NCBI RefSeq assembly: GCF_042650125.1
Contig: NZ_JBHSAP010000009.1
Coordinates: 712,919-776,918, forward strand
Reading direction: 5' to 3'
DNA: 64,000 nt
DNA from: Salinithrix halophila
GTDB lineage: Bacteria; Bacillota; Bacilli; Thermoactinomycetales; DSM-45169
The notes under the pieces were generated by a model. It had not been told where the DNA came from. It ran no database searches and was given only the letters and a program-made list of their open reading frames with translations. This document shows positions 1 to 7,900 of the stretch, piece by piece; position 1 is the stretch's first letter, and each line of letters opens with the position of its first letter. The position numbers were made by a program, and so were the translations under genes.

Positions 1-43
1 GCAAAAGTTGCATTGGTTAATTCGTTGTGTATCACTCCTTAAA

Positions 44-1048
44 CTAATCCATCGAGTTTTTTCCTAACTTCTTGGTCAATGAGATCAGAAACAAAAGCAT
101 GGCCGCCCAGAACAGAAGGTCCATCATCCATTCAAACACGAAATACATCCAATCCTTTTCATAAAGAAGTCGAAGTAAATTAGATCGCGGGGACATGAGG
201 TGTGCCCAAACCAGTATTATATATTTGATTCCAAATAAGAAAGTACTGGAGGTCAGAGCCCAGAATCCAATGTTCGTTAATGACGACACCTTCTCTTCCG
301 AACGAAATAGGAACATAAGAGCCAATACAAAATAGAGTAATATTACGAATTGAAAACCCAGTAAAGTATTGAATTCAATGGGGATAAATGCAAGCCTTAT
401 ATCAAATTCATACGGAGGTTCCGATTTTGAATACAGGAACACCAAAGACAAAGAGTAAATCCCAAGCAGATAAATGGATAATGACAGAAAACCAAATCCA
501 AGCGTTCGTCGGTTCACGTTTATCCTCTTTTCTTTTTTAAGATATCCTTCTCCAAAAAATTCGTTGAAATAATCCCTACCGTTAACAACCCAATATCTTT
601 CAGCTTCAGGAACCTCTCTTAAAAAATTATTCTCTATTCCTAACCAACCTTCTGGTACATAATGTTCAAAGGAAGCAGGCTCAGTAAACATGGATATTAA
701 CCTTTTTGTGTCAAAGTCTACAAATAGCGAAGGGCTTAAATCCATCATTTCTTCTAAATCATTTGTTGTCTCACAAACCTCTTTTACCATTTTTGACATA
801 CTATGAGTATCAACTTGATGTTTTCCTATATAATTCAAAAAAACACCCGCTGTTTCTTCATTTACAATGCCTATGTTAAACCGACCAGAGAAATCATAAA
901 GATCAATTTTATGGCCCTTTTTTATAAATTCTTCCCCTAGCTTAATCTGATCTAAAAACCAATAACCTTTATCAGTTATATACCAGCTCCATCTTTTTTT
1001 ATATGTTACTCCAACAATAATTTCTTGAGGAAACACTGGCTTTTCCAT
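44..1048 (-). CDS. Membrane protein, candidate immunity protein for the truncated Rhs tip
   Basis: I do not recognise the family. The protein has a soluble N-terminal half (about 180 residues, containing YWVVNGRDYF) and a C-terminal half with about four hydrophobic segments, including IYLLGIYSLSLVFLY and FVILLYFVLALMFLF. An ATG three codons upstream (1057) is possible, but ATG at 1048 is better spaced from an AAAGAAAGG site. It lies directly downstream of a broken Rhs 3' end on the same strand, which is where immunity genes sit in Rhs and WapA loci, so immunity to that tip is inferred from position only. The gene is AT-rich compared with the housekeeping genes, in keeping with acquired DNA. 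The membrane part may mean the cognate toxin acts at the membrane, or it may be a fusion. Confidence 0.5.
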   Translation of the reverse strand: MEKPVFPQEIIVGVTYKKRWSWYITDKGYWFLDQIKLGEEFIKKGHKIDLYDFSGRFNIGIVNEETAGVFLNYIGKHQVDTHSMSKMVKEVCETTNDLEEMMDLSPSLFVDFDTKRLISMFTEPASFEHYVPEGWLGIENNFLREVPEAERYWVVNGRDYFNEFFGEGYLKKEKRINVNRRTLGFGFLSLSIYLLGIYSLSLVFLYSKSEPPYEFDIRLAFIPIEFNTLLGFQFVILLYFVLALMFLFRSEEKVSSLTNIGFWALTSSTFLFGIKYIILVWAHLMSPRSNLLRLLYEKDWMYFVFEWMMDLLFWAAMLLFLISLTKKLGKNSMD

Positions 1049-1069
1049 AATACTCATCCTTTCTTTATG

Positions 1070-1112
1070 AAAAGGGGTCTATCCTTTTCTAAGAAAAGTA
1101 GACCCCTTTTTG
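1070..1112 (-). terminator. Intrinsic terminator after the broken Rhs fragment
   Basis: An AAAGGGGTCT arm pairs with AGACCCCTTT across a short A/T-rich loop, with T-runs on both sides. It lies between the stop of the Rhs remnant and the start of the downstream membrane-protein gene, so the two may not be fully cotranscribed. Confidence 0.7.
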
Positions 1113-1143
1113 CGATTTATCTTATTCTTCCATTAACACTATA

Positions 1144-1905
1144 TTATTCTATCCACTTAGCCCAAGGTGGTGGTAATTCAAATGATTCCCCAGGTGTCGT
1201 TTCGTCAACTATTTTAGGTGCTGCTCCACCTTGATTCAATGGATTAGTTTTGGAATTTCCTTGCGGAATAGCATACTCTCTAATCATATCATCAAACCAC
1301 TTAGGAATATCCCATTCAAAAATCTGATCATTTCCACCACGTTTAGCCTTAAAGTACTCAGCATGTTCAGTGGTACCAGTACTGATATTTAGATTCGCCT
1401 TTTCGATGTAGTGCCCATCCACCTCAACACCAGATATGGGGTTCCCACCAGCAAACGCATACCGGTTCATGGGTCCATGGACAGGTTCATATCCGCCAGA
1501 GCCCCGTTGTACATATCCCGGGTCAGGAAGCGGTTGTTGCCGGGGTCATAGTCCCTAAAGCCCATGTCGTACTTCCCGGTGGATGGATCCCAGCGTTTGC
1601 TGTTGAACTGGTAGACGTTGTAGGGCTCTTTCGTCGGGTCCTGGGCGTCGGGCTTATCCACCCCGGTGAACTCGTCCTCATCGTTCTTCCCATAGGCGGT
1701 GTAGCCGTAGGTGGCACGGCTGTCGCCATTTTCGTCGGTGAGGACTTCCACGTCGGTGTGGGGATTGTAGCCGTAGTGAGTCTTCCTTCGTCCCGTCGCT
1801 GTTGTGTTTCACCATCGACAGGCGTTCGCCCCAGGGGCTGTAGTGGTAAGACTTCTGGATCTCGCCGGCTACATCCTAACGGTTCCGATCATAGTTGGAG
1901 ATAAG
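1144..1905 (-). pseudogene. Broken orphan Rhs 3' end with truncated toxin tip
   Basis: This is a degraded duplicate of the end of the main Rhs gene. It encodes the core signature (RWDPSTGKYDMGFRDYDPG, FLTRDMYNGA, MNRYAFAGGNPIS) but is split into three frames. About 2 nt are missing near 1775 relative to the other copies, and about 7 nt are missing near 1465, which places a stop just before MNRYAFAGG. Near 1885 the copy jumps to sequence matching a more upstream part of the repeat region, indicating an internal deletion. The final about 85 residues after DGHY (EWDIPKWFDDMIREYAIPQ and PGESFELPPPWAKWIE) differ from the other two tips. They look like the C-terminal part of a toxin domain whose N-terminal part may be lost. 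I cannot name the family; an ADP-ribosyltransferase-like tip is only a guess. Confidence 0.75.
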
Positions 1906-1916
1906 GCGTTATAAAA

Positions 1917-1955
1917 AAGGCGGTTACCTTTTTAATCATCAGATAACCGTCCACT
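1917..1955 (-). terminator. Terminator after the second immunity gene
   Basis: Read on the minus strand, a GGTTATC arm pairs with GGTAACC and is followed by a C then a T6 tract. The hairpin resembles the one at 2501-2535, suggesting that the two module boundaries share ancestry. Confidence 0.6.
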
Positions 1956-1996
1956 TAAAACTATGTTATTTTTCCGATTTTATATCTTTAACGTAG

Positions 1997-2479
1997 TCAA
2001 TCGCTTTTTTTAAAAAACTCCGGATCAACCTTTTTTCCCCACCCCCCACAATCGGTGACTGGGGATTTTAAAAATGGAGATATATCGGGCACTGGAATAT
2101 TGTTTTTCGTTAATATCTTCCCTACTTCCAGCGTAGGTTCCAGCGTTAATTCAGAAATAAAAGCCCCCGCATCATTCCATATTCCAATATGAATAACTTC
2201 ATCTAGTAATGTTGTTAAGTCCTCTTGCTGCGATAAAGGAAGATAGCTGTACCCGAAATGTTTGGCATTTAGGGTGGGGTCATCATCGTCTGGTAACAGG
2301 TTTGTAACCCTTACGTCCCAATCGCTATTATCTTTCATGAATGTCCACAATTCTTGGATAAAGTGATCCATTACATCGTTTTTAACCTTCCATTCCTCGC
2401 AAACCTTTTCTAAACAAGTGATGCCGAACGCCACACGCCCTCGAATCGATACAGTTGATAAAACTTTTGCGTAATCCAT
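1997..2479 (-). CDS. Candidate immunity protein for the YwqJ-like deaminase tip
   Basis: A soluble acidic protein of 160 aa beginning MDYAKVLSTVSIRGRVAFG. It lies just downstream of the orphan Rhs fragment carrying a deaminase-like tip, separated from it by a terminator, so the immunity role is inferred from position. I cannot place it in a named immunity family. Its 3' end looks shifted: the coding strand has TTTTTT followed by AAAAAAA, after which the frame ends at once. Removing one A would continue as KKAIDYVKDIKSEK to a stop at 1966. Either the gene slipped at this homopolymer, the read has an indel, or both lengths occur. Confidence 0.6.
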   Translation of the reverse strand: MDYAKVLSTVSIRGRVAFGITCLEKVCEEWKVKNDVMDHFIQELWTFMKDNSDWDVRVTNLLPDDDDPTLNAKHFGYSYLPLSQQEDLTTLLDEVIHIGIWNDAGAFISELTLEPTLEVGKILTKNNIPVPDISPFLKSPVTDCGGWGKKVDPEFFKKSD

Positions 2480-2500
2480 GTTTCCCCTCCATTATTAAAG

Positions 2501-2535
2501 AAAAGCGGTTACCTAAGCAGATAACCGCTTTTTTC
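2501..2535 (-). terminator. Terminator between the deaminase tip and its immunity gene
   Basis: A perfect GCGGTTA(T/C)C / GGTAACCGC hairpin with a short loop, flanked by T-rich runs in both directions. It lies between the tip stop at 2543 and the immunity start at 2479. Confidence 0.75.
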
Positions 2536-2542
2536 TTTTTTA

Positions 2543-4576
2543 TTACTCAGAAATAATATTGAATCTGGATGAAGGTACTGTAACTTGACAGTTGGCACAC
2601 CTTGGAAATGGCGTAGGAGAAGGTTTTCTAAATACTTCGGTATACACATCCAGATTAACTGAGTTTGCTCCATCCAATAACGCAGCATTACAAGCCCTAA
2701 ATTCTGCACAGTTACTAGGCGGTTTCCCGTGATCCGCACCAGGAGCTAAGTTAATTCTTTCAGCCAGACTAGAATGAATTTCATCAGGTTCGTCAAGGTA
2801 TCTTCCACTTACTTTAGTCCAATATTGACCTGTTGTTCGATCTACTGCCGTTGATACAGCTCCTATCTTGCTATATTTCCGTTTAGACAGCTCCCCTTTT
2901 AACTGTTCTCTTTTAGCCTGGTTTGCCCTAATTGCAATGGCTCTACTATCCCCATTACCCCTAGCAAAAAATTGCAAATCCATTTTAAGGGATCCGCTAT
3001 ATTTGCTTTCCTTGGCTACGGCAGAAGAACCACGAATAGCTGATTTGGCTCCGCTAACACCCGCTTTGATCCCTTTTCCGGCAAGCCCTAAGATCTTCCC
3101 GCCGAAAACATCCAATGCGGTCCAAGCAACCGCCTCAGCATACTCTCCTCCCGATACCTCTTCACCCGAACTATAGTCCTCTCCAGTAAGGGTGGTATAA
3201 ATATCTCCAAATAAGGTGCTAAATTCTTGCTCGGCAGATTCGGTCGTACTTTGTTGTTCCGTTTGTGAATTCCAATGCCCATCCAACTCTACCATGGAAA
3301 TCGGATTCCCGCCAGCAAAGGCATACCGGTTCATGGTCCAGGGGTTCGTCCCCAGATTCATATCCGCCATCGCCCCGTTGTACATATCCCGGGTCAGGAA
3401 GCGGTTGTTACCGGGGTCATAGTCCCTAAAGCCCATGTCGTACTTCCCGGTGGATGGATCCCAGCGTTTGCTGTTGAACCGGTAGACGTTGTAGGGCTCT
3501 TTCGTCGGGTCCTGGGCGTCGGGCTTATCCACCCCGGTGAACTCGTCCTCGTCGTTCTTTCCGTAGGCAGTGTAGCCGTAGGTGGCACGACTGTCGCCGT
3601 TCTCGTCGGTGAGGACTTCCACGTCGGTGTGGGGGTTGTAGCCGTAGTAGGAGTCTTCCTTCGTCCCGTCGCTGTTGTGTTTTACCATCGACAGGCGCTC
3701 GCCCCAGGGGCTGTAGTGGTAAGACTTCTGGATTTCTCCGGCTACATCCTCGGAGATTACTTCTCCACTGAGACCGAGGTAGTTCAGGTTCGTGGTTTTG
3801 GTGCCTTCGGTGCGGCTGGTGGTGCGGTCCATCGGGTCGTAGGTGTAGCTGGTTTTCTTCGTCGACCCATCGTCTTGCAGTTTACTGTGTTCCGTCACCC
3901 GGTCGAAGCCGTCGTAGGTGTACTTCTCGATCTGCTTCCCGGCGGCGGTAACGCTGTTCAGGCGACCGAAAGGATCGTAGTTGTAGGTGGCCGTGGTGCT
4001 CCCAGTAGTGGCGGTCAGGAGACGGTTCCGGTCGTAATTGTACGTGGTCGTCGTACCCTCTACCGTCTGCTGGATCACGTTGCCGTTGGCGTCGTGTTCG
4101 TAGGTTTCGATCTTGGCGTTGTCGCCGGTTTTCTCGTATTTCGTCACCCGGTCCCGAGGGTCATAGGTGTAGGTCAGGGTGCTGTTGATCAGGGCCTGGG
4201 TGTCGGCGTTCCGTTGTTGCAGGACGTCCTTGACCCGGTGGCCGTTCGCGTTGTAATCGATCGTGTGCTCGTTGATGAGCGTGCCGTTGGACTTTTTCTC
4301 CACCTGGTGCTTTAAGAGACCATCCAGGTAGTAGGTGTAGTCGACGGTGTTGCCGTTCTCCTTGGTTTCCTTCAGTTTCTGTCCCCTCGGGGTGTAGGTG
4401 AAGGAGGTGGTCTTCGGATTGGCATCCGTCGGGGACTCTTTGTTGATCACCTGGCTCACCAAGCCCCGCACGTTGTAGGTGTATTCGCTCACCTCATCGT
4501 CGTGGGTGCGGGCTTTCGGGTTCCCGTTGGCGTTGTTAAAGAATAACACTCTTTCCTTGACCGGAAACAATACCAC
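2543..4576 (-). CDS. Orphan Rhs C-terminal fragment with YwqJ-like deaminase tip
   Basis: An open frame of 677 aa without signal peptide. The first about 15 residues are unrelated filler; from NANGNPKARTHDDE (near 4535) it is nearly identical to the last YD-repeat block of the main Rhs gene. The repeats run to about residue 365 and the core (RFNSKRWDPSTGKYDMGF) to about 430, followed by a different tip. The tip has a hydrophobic glycine-rich stretch and then a C-terminal domain with HSSLAERI, CAEF.ACNAALLDGA near residue 620 and PRCANC near 660. The CAE plus CxxC pair is the zinc-site pattern of YwqJ-type nucleic-acid deaminase toxins. Without a secretion signal and with a foreign start this is probably a silent cassette that can recombine with the main gene. 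Confidence 0.75.
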   Translation of the reverse strand: MVLFPVKERVLFFNNANGNPKARTHDDEVSEYTYNVRGLVSQVINKESPTDANPKTTSFTYTPRGQKLKETKENGNTVDYTYYLDGLLKHQVEKKSNGTLINEHTIDYNANGHRVKDVLQQRNADTQALINSTLTYTYDPRDRVTKYEKTGDNAKIETYEHDANGNVIQQTVEGTTTTYNYDRNRLLTATTGSTTATYNYDPFGRLNSVTAAGKQIEKYTYDGFDRVTEHSKLQDDGSTKKTSYTYDPMDRTTSRTEGTKTTNLNYLGLSGEVISEDVAGEIQKSYHYSPWGERLSMVKHNSDGTKEDSYYGYNPHTDVEVLTDENGDSRATYGYTAYGKNDEDEFTGVDKPDAQDPTKEPYNVYRFNSKRWDPSTGKYDMGFRDYDPGNNRFLTRDMYNGAMADMNLGTNPWTMNRYAFAGGNPISMVELDGHWNSQTEQQSTTESAEQEFSTLFGDIYTTLTGEDYSSGEEVSGGEYAEAVAWTALDVFGGKILGLAGKGIKAGVSGAKSAIRGSSAVAKESKYSGSLKMDLQFFARGNGDSRAIAIRANQAKREQLKGELSKRKYSKIGAVSTAVDRTTGQYWTKVSGRYLDEPDEIHSSLAERINLAPGADHGKPPSNCAEFRACNAALLDGANSVNLDVYTEVFRKPSPTPFPRCANCQVTVPSSRFNIISE

Positions 4577-4587
4577 AATGCTATAAT
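4557..4587 (+). promoter_or_regulatory. Possible sigma-A promoter for the 103-aa gene
   Basis: TTGACC (4557-4562) and TATAAT (4582-4587) are separated by 19 nt. They lie at the foreign junction that precedes the orphan Rhs fragment on the other strand. A TAGGAGG site follows at 4609. Confidence 0.45.
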
Positions 4588-4622
4588 AAAGATAAAAGAA
4601 GTAAGCCGTAGGAGGTTATTTC

Positions 4623-4934
4623 ATGTTAACTGGTACAGATCCAAATAGCAAAAAAGCACTAGAGATTCTATCTAAAGGAGGAGCGCTTAAAGATATACTA
4701 CAGTTAAATATTGAAATGCACCATGCAAAAATGCTTATACGTTATTTTGAACATATGAAAAATATTCAACACCTTCCTATAGAAATGCAGGAAAAATTTA
4801 AAGATTTGGGGTTTAAATCTCTGTTGTTAGGACATTTAATCGACCAAAAAAATTGGGATGATCTTAAATTAATACTAAACGATATTGAACCGGATATAGA
4901 AAGATCAGAGTTATACAAGATAGTTAAACGATAA
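4623..4934 (+). CDS. Small helical protein convergent with the main Rhs gene; possible immunity gene
   Basis: A 103-aa protein, mostly helix-forming, with no signal or membrane segment. The start is supported by TAGGAGG seven bases upstream of ATG and by a promoter-like pair. I do not recognise a family. It occupies the slot where an immunity gene for the tip of the main Rhs protein would be expected, but on the opposite strand: it converges on the Rhs stop with one shared terminator between. It could be an inverted immunity gene, part of the older displaced cassette, or unrelated cargo. The low GC resembles the other tip and immunity DNA here. Confidence 0.55.
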   Translation: MLTGTDPNSKKALEILSKGGALKDILQLNIEMHHAKMLIRYFEHMKNIQHLPIEMQEKFKDLGFKSLLLGHLIDQKNWDDLKLILNDIEPDIERSELYKIVKR

Positions 4935-4972
4935 AAAGAAAACCGGCTACTAAAACAGTAGCCGGTTTTTGT
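4935..4972. terminator. Shared terminator between convergent genes
   Basis: CCGGCTAC pairs with GTAGCCGG around a short loop, with an A-run before and T5 after, so it can serve both the plus-strand 103-aa gene and the minus-strand Rhs gene. Confidence 0.85.
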
Positions 4973-4974
4973 AA

Positions 4975-7900
4975 TCATTTTAAATCAAATGTTCTATCAA
5001 AAGTCATTCCAGGATTTACAGAAGTAGAATTTGACGCTCTCTGATAACTTATCCTCAAACTACTAAAGCCTTGATTTTTTGCATCTTGTCTAGCCATGCG
5101 GATTAACTGTAGAAATTCGTTCTGCCCAACTTGGTTTTTCACATAGTCTCCTTTGGGATATAATGCTACATCTTTCAACCACAATTGATTTCCTTTAATT
5201 TTCACTTCTGACATTGCTTCAAGGGGGATTTCTTTTCCACTTTTTGTTATGTTATATTCATGATAAAAAATGTCGCCATCAAGCTTTCTAAAATCAGCGA
5301 GTTTAGCAGAATACTTGGCCCCTCTTCCAGCACCAGAAGCAAATCCAAGGACACCATCACCTTTGGGGCCAGGAGCAAGCATCTCTAAAGCAAAAGCAAG
5401 AGAAAAAGCGAACTGTTTATATTCAGAGGGATGTACCAGTCCATCTTTATGACCCGTTCCAACCAAAGTATTGTACGTAAAATGATCGGGAACGTCGTTC
5501 GAAGCCGGTGCATTATTTACTTTTTCCCTAAATTCAGGCTCTCTCTCATACTTCAGGGCAAACATCTTTTCGGGCTCTACTTCTTTTCCTCGGCCCTCAG
5601 TTGTGTAGTAATGCTCCGTTGCGTACATGTAGTCTTCTACTGGTTCACTACTACTCCCATATACCCCATCCTTATCCGGAACATGCCCATCCAACTCTAC
5701 CATGGAAATCGGATTCCCGCCAGCAAAGGCATACCGGTTCATTGTCCAGGGGTTCGTCCCCAGATTCATATCCGCCAGAGCCCCGTTGTACATATCCCGG
5801 GTCAGGAAGCGGTTATTCCCTGGGTCATAATCTCGGAAGCCCATGTCGTACTTCCCGGTGGACGGATCCCAGCGCTTGCTGTTGAACCGGTAGACGTTGT
5901 AGGGTTCTTGATCCGGCGTCTGCTGATCTGGCTTGTCCACACCGGTAAACTCATCCTCATCATTCTTCCCGTAAGCGGTGTAGCCGTAAGTAGCGCGGCT
6001 GTCACCGTTCTCGTCGGTAAGGACTTCCACGTCGGTGTGGGGGTTGTAGCCGTAGTAGGAGTCTTCCTTCGTCCCGTCGCTGTTGTGCTTCACCATCGAC
6101 AGGCGTTCGCCCCAGGGGCTGTAGTGATAAGACTTCTGGATCTCGCCTGCTACATCCTCGGAGATCACTTCCCCACTCAGACCCAAATAGTTCAGGTCCG
6201 TGGTTTTGGTTCCTTCGGTGCGGCTGGTGGTGCGGTCCATTGGGTCGTAGGTGTAGCTGGTTTTCTTCGTCGACCCGTCGTCCTGCAGCTTGCTGTGTTC
6301 CGTCACCCGATCGAAGCCGTCGTAGGTGTACTTCTCGATCTGCTCCCCGGCGGCGGTAACGGTATTCAGGCGACCGAAGGGATCGTAGTTGTAGGTGGCC
6401 GTGGTCCCTCCAGTAGTGGCGGTCAGGAGACGGTTCCGGTCGTAGTTGTACGTGGTCGTGGTCCCTTCCACCGTCTGCTGGATCACGTTGCCGTTGGCGT
6501 CGTGTTCGTAGGTTTCGGTCTTGGCGTTGTCACCGGTTTTCTCGTATTTCGTCACCCGGTCCCGCGGGTCGTAGGTGTAGGTCAGGGTGCTGTTGATCAG
6601 GGCCTGGGTGTCGGCGTTCCGTTGTTGCAGGACGTCCTTGACCCGGTGGCCGTTGGCGTTGTAATCGATGGTGTGCTCGTTGATGAGCGTGCCGTTGGAC
6701 TTTTTCTCCACCTGGTGCTTGAGGAGGCCGTCCAGGTAGTAGGTGTAGTCGACGGTGTTGCCGTTGTCCTTGGTTTCCTTCAGCTTCTGCCCGTTTTTGG
6801 TGTAGGTGAAGGTGGTCTCCTTCGGAGTGGCATCCGTCGGGGTCTCTTTGTTGATCACCTGGCTCACCAAGTCCCGCACGTTGTAGGTGTATTCGCTCAC
6901 CTCATCGTCGTGGGTGCGGGCTTTCGGGTTGCCGTTGGCATCGTAGGTGAAGGAGGTGGTGTTCTGGACGGTGCCGTTCAGTTTTTCCTCCACCTTGGCC
7001 ACTTGGTTCAGCCCGTTGTAGGTGATGGCGTAGGTGTCCGACTGGGCCCCGGAGCTGGCGTCAGTCATTTTTACCAGGTTGCCGTTGGCGTCGTATTCGT
7101 AGCCGAAGTCTTTCGCTTCGGTGTCGGTCTCGGTGCTGTTGTCCCGCACCAGCTTCACCGCGTCAGCGACCACGATCCCGTCGGCGTCGTCCTTCAGGGT
7201 GACCTTGTGAGTGTTCCCGGCTTTGAAGGCGTAGGTGCCGAGGTTTTTCCACTCGGTCTCTGAACCGGAAGCGACGTTTTGGTTCACTTCCACGGTGGTC
7301 GAGCCGCCGTCATAGTCGATGGTGTAGGGAGCGTTGGTGGCCCGATCCTTGTATTTCTGGTAGCTGACCCATACTTCGTAATCCCCGTCTTTCGGGACGT
7401 TCAGCTTCCAGGTGAAATAGTGATTGTCCGTGTCGGTGGTCGGGTAGCCCGTGTCTTTATAGTCGTACTGGTAGCTGTACCCTTGATGCCCCTCCACGTT
7501 GTTGGAGGATTTCCAGGATCTGGCGGACTCGACGTTCTGGCTGTCGGAGTTGTCCACCAGGACGACGTCTTTGCCCACGGGGATCCCGTCGTCGGATTTG
7601 GCTTTCAGTTTCCCGTCGGGGTAGTAGCTCCAGCCCATGGTCCGGCTGTTGGAACCGCCCGCACTGGTGAGGGTCCGACTCGTCTGTTTCCCCAGGGCGT
7701 TGTAATCGTAGGTGGTGGCGATGTTCCAGGGATCGACGCTCTTCTTCACCCATCCGTTGTCGAAGTAGGTGTAGGTCGTCTCGTTGCGCAGGTCGCCTCC
7801 GTCGGGGTCCTTCTGCCCTTGGGAGGGCGGAGCGCTCACTTTGACCCGGTTGCCCACTTCGTCGTAGGTGTAGATCATCTTGTCCGCTTGCCCGTACTGG

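Noticed and set aside
3275..4315. Long plus-strand open frame opposite the orphan Rhs fragment
   Set aside because: It is a shadow of the YD-repeat frame: the protein is a low-complexity Val/Gly/His/Arg repeat, lacks a ribosome site and mirrors the Rhs codons.
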